DNA of 64,000 nucleotides from contig JAMPIV010022930.1 of the NCBI GenBank assembly GCA_024509875.1, positions 186,001 to 250,000 on the forward strand. Direction: 5' to 3'. This document shows positions 53,350 to 63,309 of this stretch, piece after piece; positions within the stretch are counted from its first letter, which is position 1; every line of letters starts with the position of its first letter. A program made the position numbers and the translations under genes. A model generated the notes under the pieces. It had not been told where the DNA came from, searched no databases, and saw nothing but the letters and a program-made list of their open reading frames with translations. This stretch comes from Oreohelix idahoensis (taxonomy: Eukaryota; Mollusca; Gastropoda; Stylommatophora; Oreohelicidae).

Positions 53350-54205
53350 ATCTCTGTCTTTATTATTGTGATTGTTGATTGGAATCGATGCCATTGTACT
53401 CTGGGCAAACTCATAGGTGCTCAGTCTCCCTCAGCACATGTTGAAGGGTGTGAATGCTAATTGTTCCTGTTGCCTGCTGGTTGTATGCAAGCTAGATGCA
53501 TCCTCACATACGTCCATCTCTGCTGGTCTTATGTTTGATGCTAAATTCCAGCAATCTTAGCCTTGATGATTCATCAATTGCAGTTTGGGTGTTGGAGTGG
53601 CTAAGATGTATGGCGTCCGCCTCTAATTCTAAAAGTACCCCTTCGGCTCCCAGTACAGGGAATTTATTTGATGGACATTTTTTCAGAGACAATGGGTCTT
53701 AAAGATAGCATGCTCCCCCTTGATCTCCCTGAGTAGTGAGATCTAATGCCTAGCTTTCTTGGATAAAAGAAATAGGATGTTCCGTATGCTAGTTGCACGC
53801 ATTTAAAAAATCCCTCTGCAGTTGGAAATGATAAAGAGTAGGCCATATGACCGCTGCCCTGGCAAAATTTACAAAATTAGGAAAAACTTACCTACCACAA
53901 AAATATTTATATAATGTCTGTGCACACATTGAGATTCTCACCGTTGCTACAGAGTTTATGCACTGTGCTGAGATCCTCCTTGTGTGATCTAAGGGAGGAG
54001 ATCGGAACACTGATGGAGTTGTTCGTGTGCAATGAAAAAGGTCCTTAAAAAACTAAACCGACTGCAGGGCTATTCTCTAACAGGCGATCATTAATTGCCC
54101 TCAGAATCTCTCCCTTATCCATATACAATGTACCTTCTATGGGTGCTCTTGAAGCTAGTCTGTCAGCTCTTTCATTGCCACGTACCCCTGCATGACCAGG
54201 ACAGT
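53350..54205 (-). mobile_element. LINE RNase H-type C-terminus, split by SINE C
   Basis: Minus-strand pieces at 53380-53590 and 54065-54205 correspond to the LINE region at 18880-19880 and 20225-20565 (GNERADRLAS theme at 54130-54190; YNQQATGTISIHTL theme around 53470). The gap is filled by a SINE C in + orientation. Confidence 0.75.
53592..54062 (+). repeat. SINE family C, plus strand
   Basis: Head GGAGTGGCTAAGATGTATGG and body parallel to 6429-5877 on the minus strand. The B box is degraded (CCCCTTCGGCTCC). About 470 bases. It lies inside the minus-strand LINE. Confidence 0.75.
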
Positions 54206-54420
54206 AGATCTACACAAGTTCCTGAAGAATCGAGTCTTCTGTGGAGGTTTTCTATTCATGCCAGAGTTCTTGTTCAGCCTTTACCTTCCCTAGCTCAAGA
54301 GCAGAGTCATGTGCACATTTACAGCTCAAGCATGACGCCACTGTGTTTTGAACCTGCTACTTGTGCAGTGAGAGGCCAGTGCTCTAACCACTCTGCCAGT
54401 CAGACAAAATTTGGGTCATG
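54206..54420 (-). repeat. SINE family B, minus strand
   Basis: Minus-strand head GTCTGACTGGCAGAGTGGTT and AGCACTGGCC, then GGTTCAAAACAC in place of a perfect B box, AGCTGTAAATG and GAGCTAGGGAAGG. Partial body. Confidence 0.7.
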
Positions 54421-54685
54421 ACTATCAAGTATTAGCCACCCGTTGTTTATTTTTCCGCCCGTGTTAGGAATTGATCCCACTCCACCTTGGTTGCAACCAG
54501 ATCTACTGTTGTAGGTGCATAGTGGTAATTTAGCAGGCTCCATTCTCATGAGATGGCCAAACCACTAAATTTTCTGTCTGTTTTCCATACTTGATACAGG
54601 ATGTATTTTCTACAATTTTTCTGAAGTTATTATTTCTCATTCTGTCTCTGCTAGTAACATTAATGGTTTTTAAAAGCATCTGAAC
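54421..54685. other. Unassigned intron sequence
   Basis: A possible LINE-derived trace (GATGGCCAAACCAC near 54550), otherwise no feature. Confidence 0.3.
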
Positions 54686-54687
54686 AT

Positions 54688-54930
54688 CTGATTGACTGAG
54701 TGGTTAGAGTGCTGGTCTTTTGTGGCAAAAGTGCCAGGTTCGGTTCATGGTACCGACACGCTTCTTTCTACCCAGCTGTAAATGGGTACCTGACGTTGCA
54801 TTTGAGTTAGGGGAAGAAAAGGCAGCGAGGAAGGGAAATGATCACCCCACCTCTCGATGCTGGACCTAGTATAGTGAAGTCTCCAACACTTTACTCCCCA
54901 CTGCAGTATTTGATATGGGACTACCTTTTT
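54688..54930 (+). repeat. SINE family B, plus strand (best copy)
   Basis: Head TGACTGAGTGGTTAGAGTGC with GCCAGGTTCGGTTC, then ACCCAGCTGTAAATGGGTAC and TTGAGTTAGGGGAAG, GATCACCCCACCTC, GTGAAGTCTCCAACAC and a T-rich tail. Reference for the fragments at 4735, 11690, 16920, 53272 and 54206. Confidence 0.8.
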
Positions 54931-55125
54931 TTTATAAAGCATCTCATCTCACAGGATGTGATTTTTCTCTCCTGGGCTTTGGTCAATGACCGTGATTGAC
55001 ACTGATAGCAAAGAGTTGGTAAGAATATACTATTTATCTAAATTACTTGTCACTAGCATGTTACCAGGGCCCAAAAGGGCAGCAGAGAATAGTAACACTG
55101 TTTCCTACCATGCATGTCATAAAAG

Positions 55126-55792
55126 CACGAGAAGAAAGTAGACATCAGATTAAGCTGGGAGAACAAGTCCTAGAGCAGGTGGACCACTTTAAATATCTCG
55201 GAGCTATTATAAACTGAAAGGGAGGCATCAAAGAAGAGATGGCCACTCGAAAAGCAGCAGCTGGGGGACTTTTTCAGGCCATTAATCGAGGATTCCTCAG
55301 CAAGAGAGAGGTTGGTAAGAAAACGAAGATGGCTGTATATCGCTCCACCGATGTCCCAGTCTTGACATATGGATGCGAGTCATGGGCAATGACTACAAGC
55401 CACAAAAGCCAGATACAAACCTCAGAAATGAGGTATCTGAAAAAGGTGGTTGAAGTAACAAGAAGAGACATAGTAAGCAACCAGACGATACATCAAGGCC
55501 TAAAATCCCACCCCCTGCAGACCCAAGTAGAACAGTCCCAACTAAGATGGTTTGGCCATGTCTGCAGAATGGGAGAAGATCGGCTACCATGACAAGTATG
55601 GGAAAAAGAGCCAGGGATCCAGACCCCCAAGACGACCCAGAGTCCGCTGGGAGGACAACATTAGACAATCTTTGAAGGACCGAGGACTAGAATGGAACCA
55701 GGCCAGGAGGAAGACAGCCAATAGGATAGTCTGGCGCTCTCTGTTCCAAACCTCTACACCTCACGGTAGAAGGGGAACGACTAAGTAAGTAA
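55126..55792 (+). mobile_element. LINE (TAAG-tail family), 5'-truncated, with 14-bp TSD
   Basis: Perfect duplication GCATGTCATAAAAG (55112-55125 and 55793-55806). The coding is open for 118 codons from 55239 (FQAINRGFLSKREVGKKTKM, TYGCESWAMTT, QLRWFGHVCRMG), then shifts frame and continues with RPPRRPRVRWEDNIRQSL, EWNQARRKTANRIVWR, and a stop near 55785. A TAAGTAAG tail follows. The RT core is missing, so this is a recent but truncated insertion. Confidence 0.93.
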
Positions 55793-55806
55793 GCATGTCA
55801 TAAAAG

Positions 55807-56060
55807 TTGACTAAGGAGGGTTGGGCATGTGGGCCTTTATCTCTCGGTAAACCCCATCATGAAACAACATTTTAAACCACAAAAACTTTCACAAACAATT
55901 TGGACATATCAGAAAATAAATTAATTCAGCCATCCAAGAAGGGCAGGAAGAAGACATGGAAAGATCTTGAGCGGATGGCACAGGACAGGAAGATTTGGTA
56001 TAAACTTCATTGAAGGCCTATGCTCCTTGGGAAGCTGAAGGGAGATGAATGAATGAAATT
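55807..56060 (+). mobile_element. LINE 3' fragment (TTGA-tail family)
   Basis: GGAAAGATCTTGAGCGGATG and GAAGGCCTATGCTCCTTGGG mark the 3' end of the family described at 30035-30600. Ends with ATGAATGAATGAAAT just before the next exon's polypyrimidine tract. Confidence 0.65.
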
Positions 56061-56086
56061 GCTTGTGTTCATGTTTTTGTTGACAG

Positions 56087-56155
56087 GCACGGAAATGCTA
56101 TCAGCAGACTAAGAAGTCTGTGTTGGTAATACAGTGCCACGCCAGAGGTTGGAAG
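56087..56155 (+). CDS. Class I myosin (Myo1b-like), IQ exon (end of IQ2, most of IQ3)
   Basis: Internal exon, 69 nt (23 codons), between TTGACAG and GTAATA, phase 0 at both ends. It encodes ARKCYQQTKKSVLVIQCHAR and GWK. The leading AR completes the second IQ motif and VIQCHARGWK opens the third. It is a symmetrical cassette, so skipping or repeating would keep the frame. Confidence 0.95.
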
Positions 56156-57585
56156 GTAATATAAATACACGTTTTTTTTCCATTATAATGGAGTTTTTTA
56201 ATGTCTGAATTCATCATCATCACCATTATCCTTATCATTCATCAGCATTATCATCATATTCATTATTATCACCATCAGCAGCAGCTACCGCCATGTCCAC
56301 ATTAAAGGTCAGCTGTCTCTTGTAGTGGTGGTACACTCTGATAGATGCTTTCGTTTTTTTGTTTTTTTAAATAATATATGAAATAATATCCCAGTTTAAC
56401 CTCTGGTAGGTTATTATTAGGATATATAGATTAGCAAATTCAAGATAATAATTCTGATTTCTGGGGTATCTGAACGTGCCATCATTTCACTCTTCCAATT
56501 AGTCCAAATAGAGTGAATCAAAAGAGTTTTGATTTACTCAAAAGTTTGTAACTGTGATAGACTCTTTCCTCCCCAACTCTTGATGTTATCATCATACTTT
56601 TATTGCTGTCTTTCTCTTAACATGTTTTTTTTTTTCAGCTGCTCCTTCCATTATAATCTTCAGTAAGGTGTTAAGTCTTGTTACTTTACTGTCACGGTAT
56701 GTTTTTGCGGCCATGACTGAGCTGCTTGGTTTGGAGCAGTTGCCTAATTTATGTAGTGAGTGAAACTCGATTGACCGCTCGATTGACTGCATAAACAGCC
56801 GGTCATGTGATGTCATGTGACTTGTTGAATTTTGGTGGGAAATAGAAGCCATTAGTCACTTGTGTGTTGGAGGCGCCCTAGATAGGCGTTTTTGAGAAGC
56901 CAGTATTGTGATACTGCACGTTTGGCTAAAATGGCGGGCCAGTTGTTTTTACCATTTAGTTTTGATAGTCCTGGATTTTTGTGGTGTGGATTTAATTCTG
57001 GTCAACAGACTTGCAGCAGTGACTGATGTAGGTTCATTGTTCTCCAGTTGTGAGTATGTCAGAAAATTGATATGTTGTTCTGTAGCTTACCTCCTTACCC
57101 ACTGTGTTCAGTGGTGGTCAGTTGTGGTCATGATGTGTAATTGATATTTCACATCTATTCAGTGATTTGTAATGGTAGCATGCATTATGTATCTCAATAC
57201 GTCAATATTTGGCCATGTTGTTATATTGTTAATAAAGGGATAAAATGCTTGTTGAGGTTTTCCCTTTACTTGTGACACCTTTGAATGTTTGGCCCTTGAG
57301 CCTTGTCCAAGTCTTATGTTCTGTCTCGTTTTTGAGTCCAGTATGTTCACTGTTGATAAATTGTACGTTTATCTTTGAGTGTGTCATTGACTAAAATATT
57401 TCATCTGTCAAACTTTGATCAACTTCATTCTCTTTTCACTCCTAGCAGTTCTAGAACCTCCTTATTTGTTTTCTTCTCTTTCCATGAGAGGCACCCCATT
57501 CTTCTATGCATCCACAAGGCCCTTAATTCTTTCTTCTAACTGCTTGTTTATTGTCCATAACTTCTTGTTCCATATTTATCTTGGC
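56156..57585. other. Intron with small microsatellite, no gene recognised
   Basis: Contains a loose ATC/CAT triplet stretch (56210-56290) and otherwise unassigned DNA. A short stretch at 56378-56430 resembles 63390-63440. No further exon found. Confidence 0.45.
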
Positions 57586-57589
57586 AAAA

Positions 57590-57790
57590 TATGGGAAATC
57601 AAAAGCAAGGGATCCAGACCTCCAGGACGACCCAGAGTTCCCTGGGAGGATAACACTAGACAATCTCTGAAGGACCAAGGACTAGAATGGAACTAGGCCA
57701 GGAGGATGACAGCCGATAGGATAATATGGCGATCTCTCTGGCAAACCTCTATAACCTAGGGCAGAAGTGGAACGACTTAAGTAAGTAATA
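57590..57790 (+). mobile_element. LINE 3' end (TAAG-tail family)
   Basis: AGCAAGGGATCCAGACCTCC and GACAATCTCTGAAGGACCAA parallel 55605-55690. It ends CGACTTAAGTAAGTAA. Short truncated copy with lost frame. Confidence 0.85.
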
Positions 57791-58117
57791 AATTCCTAGG
57801 CTTTCTACTACTTCATTATTTGTTTTCTTTTTTTTTTCTAGGAGAGGCACCCCATTATTCTTTGTATTCAAAAGGGCCCCAGTTCTTTCTTCTAACTGCT
57901 TATTTATTGTTATAACCTCTTGTTCATTGTTATCTCTTTTACAATACTGTTGTTGTATTATGAATTCATGTAGCTTGCAATGTGTATACTGTGTGTTGCT
58001 ATGAAGAGTGCTGGATTATTTAGACTACAGGAATGATGTGCACCATGTGACAAAAGGGGTATATATTGAGCATTTGTAAGATTATAATAATAACTGTGAT
58101 GGTTCCTTCACAAATTA
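57791..58117. other. No recognised feature
   Basis: Intron DNA. The segment 57815-57920 partly repeats 57460-57560 (GAGAGGCACCCCATT), hinting at a local duplication. Confidence 0.4.
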
Positions 58118-58125
58118 GTTTAGAT

Positions 58126-58495
58126 CAGTGGTTCTTAAACTTTCTTGTGCCATGGACTCCTTTGATTGTCAAGTGAAGGATGCGGGCCCCTTAGATTGTC
58201 TGGTGAAGGCTACAGACCCCAACAATGTACATAGATGCATAATTATAATATTTTCATACAAATAATATTTTATTACAAAGAAAAATCATTAAGCTTTCAA
58301 AAAGTCATACTGAAATATTTAAAAAATATATAAAAAAGAATATATTTATTTAAGTGCAGAAATCTAAAATAATTTTCAATGTAAAAATGTTGATGACAAA
58401 TAAAATTTCACGTTTTTATATTGCGTACACGGACTCCCTGAAATCCATTTATTGGACTTCTGAGGAATCTGTGGGCCACAGATTAAGAAACCCGG
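58126..58495. mobile_element. hAT-type MITE with 8-bp TSD
   Basis: Left end CAGTGGTTCTTAAAC; right end is the complement of CCGGGTTTCTTAATC. Duplication GTTTAGAT/GTTTAGAC with one change (58118-58125 and 58496-58503). 370 bp, AT-rich interior, no coding. Confidence 0.85.
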
Positions 58496-58646
58496 GTTTA
58501 GACTATATGTTCATATGAAACCTAGTTATTGAGTTATATTTTTTTTGAAAGTGTTCCATTCATTTTTGTTTCAATCACCCTGTGCTTCTGAGACAGACCA
58601 AAGATTTTGTTGAGCAGTGTATTTGAAACTGTTATCTATGCCGCAG

Positions 58647-58733
58647 GCCCGAGGTATCCTGACACAGCTTAAACAGGAGAAACATCTCAACAACTGTGCT
58701 ACCACCATCCAGAAAACATACCATGGCTGGAAG
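58647..58733 (+). CDS. Class I myosin (Myo1b-like), IQ exon (end of IQ3, most of IQ4)
   Basis: Internal exon, 87 nt (29 codons), between CCGCAG and GTCTGC, phase 0 at both ends. It encodes ARGILTQLKQEKHLNNCATT and IQKTYHGWK. The pattern ends again at GWK, as in the exon before, so exon borders fall at the same place of successive IQ motifs. The 29-codon size equals the alternatively spliced IQ exons known from vertebrate Myo1b. The gene continues beyond the window. Confidence 0.95.
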
Positions 58734-58933
58734 GTCTGCGTATTTGCCACTTCTGCTTGCAAAGGCTTTGCTACTACCACCACTTACCCACCACTAACCC
58801 ACTGTCAGCATCTTTCCTTGAATACATATTGTCACGTAAACCTATTAACCAGCTCAGTCCATCTCAGAAGCTTTTACGTGGTTCAAGTCAGTCAGTCAAT
58901 CAATACCTTTCAGTTTTCTGTGGGACACAGGCA

Positions 58934-59070
58934 GTGGTGGTTCTAGGCATAGGCAGCGATGGTTCTAGCCACAGGCAGCGAGGGTTCTAGGCACAAGCAG
59001 TGATTGTTCTAGGCACAGGCAGCGATGGTTCTAGGCATTGGCAGCGATAGTTCTAGGCATAGGCAACTTA
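58934..59070. repeat. 22-bp minisatellite, about 6 copies
   Basis: The unit is GATGGTTCTAGGCATAGGCAGC (GATGGTTCTAGG plus CATAGGCAGC), with CACAGG and CATTGG variants. Immediately 3' of the last exon's intron start region. Confidence 0.88.
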
Positions 59071-59199
59071 AGCCTCGTCCATTTTTGGGACATCACACAC
59101 AAGTGCTTGCTTGTTGATAACAATACAGGAATTTATTTAAAAGAGGCCTTACAAGTTCACACTTGCCTATGGTCTCACACGCTTGCCAAGGCCTGACAC

Positions 59200-59907
59200 A
59201 ACTTAAAATTGCCACTGAGCACAGGTTCTCAGCAAAAACACACCAAGTCTTCCTGCCATGTCCCATCCAAGCTCTCCCAATGTCTTCTTTATCCCTCTTA
59301 TGCTTGTCTCCAGTGTATTTTTTTTGGCTTTCCTCTATTTCTTTTGCATTGTGGTTTCCTGAACAGGGACTGCCTTGTAACTGGTTTTCTTAATGTGTGA
59401 CCTGTACACTGCTAGCATCTACTCTTCACCTCATGCTCCAATGGTGTTATTTGGATTCTTTCCCATCAGTTCTGCATTAGTGATCGTTTCATGCTATTTC
59501 TATCCTTCTGTTTTGCACAAGTATCTATTTATGAAAATATGTATCTTTCTGGTTGTCATTTTTTGTTTGTGTCCAATGTTTTTTCAGAGCCATCCAACAG
59601 CACTGCTTCGAAATTCAAGTATCTATTTATGAAAATATGTATCTTTCTGGTTGTCATGTTTTTTTTTGTGTCCACTTTTTTTTCAGAGCCATCCAACAGG
59701 ACTGCTTTGAAATTCAAGTATCTATTTATGAAAATATGTATCTTTCTGGTTGTCATTTTTTGTTTTTGTCCAATTTTTTTCAGAGCCATCCAACAGGACT
59801 GCTTCGAAATTCAAGTTTCTATTTATGAAAATATGTCTCTTTCTGGTTGTCATTTTTTTTTTGTCCAATTTTTTTTCAGAGCCATCCAACTGCTTCGAAA
59901 TTTGAGT
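59200..59907 (-). mobile_element. LINE fragment (TTGA-tail family) with a 97-bp segment repeated four times
   Basis: 59230-59520 matches the family's ORF end on the minus strand. From 59519 to 59907 a unit of about 97-99 bases is present four times (starting 59519, 59617, 59716 and 59813). The unit corresponds to the LINE segment around 30190-30250 on the other strand, where it occurs once. All copies are broken in frame. Confidence 0.82.
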
Positions 59908-59984
59908 TGAAGATTGTTTTTAGTATTTTGTTTTTTTGTTTTTTTTTGGACTTGATTGCTTTTCACTTTTGTACATTTTTCAGT

Positions 59985-60530
59985 GAATGGAAATAAGAAA
60001 GAGAGTTCTTCAGCGTTATATAGAACCAATCCTAACATATGGGAGTGAGTCATGGACAATTAGTAAACAAGTAGGGAAGGCACTAGAGGCCACAGAGATG
60101 TGGTTTTACAGAAGAATGTTAAAAATACCATGGACAGTCAAAAAGAGTAATGAGGATGTCCTGAAAGAGGCCAATGCGCAAAGAAAAACTTAGTTCACAT
60201 GTTAGAAAGTAGCAACCCACCTTTTTGCGCTTGTTATGAGAAGAGGAAAGCAGGAATATATTGTAACAACAGGTAAGGTTGAAGGAAAAAGAGATAAGGG
60301 AAGACAAAGAGAGCAAATAATGAACATTTTGACATCGTGGCATGGAAAGAAGTCAACAACAGAATTGATAAATTGTACTGGAGACAAGAAGTTGTGGAGA
60401 GTCAGGATCTTCTACGCCACTAGGCATGGTACTTGAAGAAGAAGACCCATGATAAATTGTACTGGAGACAGGAAGTTGTGGAGAGACATGATCTCCACCA
60501 CAAGGCATGGTACATGATAAAGAAAACATT
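59985..60530 (+). mobile_element. LINE C-terminal fragment (separate family)
   Basis: The + strand contains VLQRYIEPILTYGSESWTIS, EMWFYRRMLKIPWT, NEDVLKEANAQRK and, in other frames, GKVEGKRDKGRQREQIMN. The end (GGAGACAAGAAGTTGTGGAG) is partly duplicated at 60455-60530. Truncated, not functional. Confidence 0.8.
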
Positions 60531-60824
60531 CTCAGTGCAGCTAAAGCTCCTCTGGCCTTTTTCGAAATGATTTCCCTGAAATTTTGTTAGTACCACAGGA
60601 AGATAAACCCCACTATCTTATCTTATGGTTGCTCAGCATGGACTTCAGGCCTTTTAATAATTTTATTGTTTCCCTAAATACCTGTGGAGCAAGATGCATG
60701 CAAAAGACACCGGCATTGTATAGACCCACAGTGAGGAAGTCAATGATAGCTTTAAAAGGCAGTCCTTTGTTCGAAAGTTGCGTACTTGCTTTTTGATTTG
60801 GTTTTTGGTTTTTAAGGACTATCT
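60531..60824. other. No recognised feature
   Basis: Short intron stretch between two repeats. Only small chance ORFs. Confidence 0.35.
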
Positions 60825-60912
60825 TCATTGCACACTGACAACTCCATCAGTGCTCCAATCTCCTCCCTTAGATCACACAAAGAGAATCTCAGCACAGTGC
60901 ACAATCTCTAGC
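60825..60912 (-). repeat. SINE family C fragment
   Basis: CAACTCCATCAGTGCTCCAA and CTCCCTTAGATCACACAAAG match 5950-6050. Fragment only. Confidence 0.7.
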
Positions 60913-60924
60913 ACAAGCTGTACT

Positions 60925-61370
60925 TTTGGACAGTGCAGAATGCTGTAGAGTAACAGAAAAGAAAATGTTCAAGCTGTCCTCTTTTCACCCAACCTGCCTT
61001 AGGAAAATTCTTCGACTATTCTGGGCCTAATACCATCACCACCCAAGAACTGCTAACTTGGAGCCATCATGAAGATATGCATACCATTATAGCAGGTAGA
61101 TGCTGGAAATGGGTTGGCCACACCCTCAGAGACCCTGACAGCATCATCAGAAATACCATGCTATGGACCACAGTAGAAAGACAAAATATAGGCCGACTAA
61201 AAGCAACTTGGCAGAGAACTGTGGAAGCAGAAATGCAAAGAATGAACCAGAGTTGGGGCATCGCACAACGAATGGTTGCCCACCGAGCAAAGTGGAGACA
61301 GTTTGTTGCTGCCCTACAAGATGCCACCAGGTATGATGGTCACTAACTACTTCATCAGTTAGTGGCCAAG
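60925..61370 (+). mobile_element. LINE C-terminal fragment (GAA-tail family)
   Basis: ECCRVTEKKMFKLSS at the start, TIIAGRCWKWVGHTLRDPDS and TWQRTVEAEMQRMNQSW, RAKWRQFVAALQDATRYDGH and a stop. Same family as the copies at 62400-62880 and 62895-63120. Confidence 0.85.
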
Positions 61371-61654
61371 GACCACAGAAGTAGCAGTTCTACTCCAAGG
61401 TTTGGATTCTACTTGGCTCAAGTACTCGGTGGAATCCTTAACTGTTTATGTCATCACTGAGAACATATTTACAGATTTGATTGAGTCAGTCATTTGGAAC
61501 AAAATCTCTTCAAGAACAACATCCTCATAAATTTTCTTTTACATTCTGGATATGACCCCTGATATACACTGAACTTTGGTCAGTAAATTATTGTTTATAA
61601 ATCTCATTTTGATTAATGGTTCAATAGCAAAAACTGAAGAGCTCAAGCTGGGCT

Positions 61655-62270
61655 GTTGATTAATTAAGGCTGCTGAGCTTCTCGCTCTTTAGCAGTCAAT
61701 ACCAAGTTGAAGACTCCTTAGTATTATTAACACTGTAGATCTAGGATTTTCCTGCTGCTTTTCTGCCATTCTGAAATGTGTTGAGTTGAAGTCATGAGCT
61801 CCAGTTCCTCCAGCTTAGCTTGCATTTAAAGGATCGTCACATCTGGTCCCAAGTAAGAAGTGTGTGGTATACTGTGCGTTCCCCTGCCATCCAAGGGGGC
61901 TCTCCAACTATGCAGAGCTAAAATACTGTGCTCTGGTTCTGGGCTCTCCCAAGGCATCGTCACATCCTGCATAGAGCCACTTCTCAGCTTCCCCTGCCTA
62001 TCACTGGGTCCATAGTGAGATCCTTCTGCATGCAGTCAACCAAGTCAAAGCCAAAGAATTACGCCTGGGGTTCAAGTTTCTTCTTCAAGCTTAGTTTGCA
62101 ATGCTGGGTTCTCAACAAGTTTCATCACATGGAAATCCCTGGAAGTGTGTGGATGATTTCAAGAGTCAGAGAGGATGTAATTAGCCTCACAGACATAGGT
62201 TCACTTCCACGTACATATATTGTAGCATTATGCATAGCTGGAGCTCAGGCTGGGTACACTACTGGAGTTA
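61655..62270 (+). repeat. Inverted partner of the repeat at 4860-5450
   Basis: Read on the + strand, it matches the minus strand of 5450-4860 throughout: AGCTTCTCGC, CCAAGTTGAA, TCATGAGCTCCAGTT, GGGGCTCTCCAACTATGCAG and GTGTGGATGATTTCAAGAGT. About 600 bases. Confidence 0.8.
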
Positions 62271-62284
62271 CAAAATAATTATTG

Positions 62285-62880
62285 AAGTTGCCAGTATGAT
62301 TTTAAATACCAGTAGGGTGCAGAACTGAGACAAGCTGTAGGACTGCTGCATGGACCTGGAAAAGACTGTGGACTTTGGTCGGCTGACACGCCTGCAGATT
62401 TAGCATGACTAATAAACTCTATGGTGCGGAATGTTGGAGAGTAACAGAGAAGGAAATGTCAAAACTGTCCTCCTTCCACACAATCTGCCTAAGGAAAATT
62501 CTCTGAATCTTTTGGCCAAACACCATCAGCAACCAAGAACTACTTATTCGGAGTAACCAGGAGGACATGCACACCATCATAGCTGGCAGACGCTGGAGTT
62601 GGGCTGGCCATGTCTTCAGAAGGGACCCCGATACCATCACAAGAACAGCTATGCTATGGACCCCCCGAGGGAAAGCGAAAGAGAGGCCGACCAAAAACAA
62701 CTTGGCGGAGAACTGTGGAAGCTGAGATGCATAGAATGAACCAGAGTTGGGGCACTGTACGAAGGATGGCCGCCGACCGAGCAAGGTGGAATCAATTTGT
62801 TGCTGCCCTACAGGATGCCACCAGGCGTGATGGCCACTGACTGCTTTGACGGTTGGTGTTTATGGATCAAAGAAGAAGAA
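62285..62880 (+). mobile_element. LINE C-terminal fragment (GAA-tail family), longest copy
   Basis: 62400-62850 encodes WRVTEKEMSKLSS, TIIAGRRWSWAGHVFRRDPD, KRKRGRPKTTWRRTVEAEMH and RARWNQFVAALQDATRRDGH, with one frame break near 62650. It ends in a GAA-repeat tail at 62870-62890. Confidence 0.87.
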
Positions 62881-62889
62881 GAAGAAGAA

Positions 62890-63150
62890 TAAACTGAATA
62901 TGGACCCCAGAAGTACGGCGAAAGAGAGGCAGACCAAAGACAACTTGGTGGAGAACAGTGGAGGTTGAGATGCAAAGAATGAAACAGAGATGGGACACGG
63001 CACGAAGGAAGGCCACCGACTGAGCAAAATGGGGACAGTTTGTTGCTGCTCTACAAGATGCCACTAGGTGTGATGGCCACTGACTGCTTTGTCAGTCAGG
63101 GGCTAAGTATCAAAAAAGAAGAAGAAACTGAACACAGAAGAAGAAGAATA
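62890..63150 (+). mobile_element. LINE 3' fragment (GAA-tail family), second tandem copy
   Basis: Repeats the last part of the previous copy directly behind its tail (TACGGCGAAAGAGAGGCAGA, GTTTGTTGCTGCTCTACAAG) and has its own GAAGAAGAA tail near 63115-63150. So two truncated copies sit tail to head. Confidence 0.8.
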
Positions 63151-63309
63151 AATAACAGCATTTCTTGATTCTGAGCTGTTGTTTTCATGATTGATGAATT
63201 TACTGTTAAAAATGTATTTATGATTGTTGAATTTATGCTTGAAACTTTATTTTTGTGCTTCTGGATATTTTGTAATGCATATTACTGTATACAAATATTG
63301 GCATGGTTT

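Noticed and set aside
56592..56852. Minus-strand ORF containing YRDSKVTRL, reminiscent of a kinesin motor motif
   Set aside because: Only this short string matches. There is no neighbouring kinesin motif, no exon borders and no continuation, so it is probably chance.
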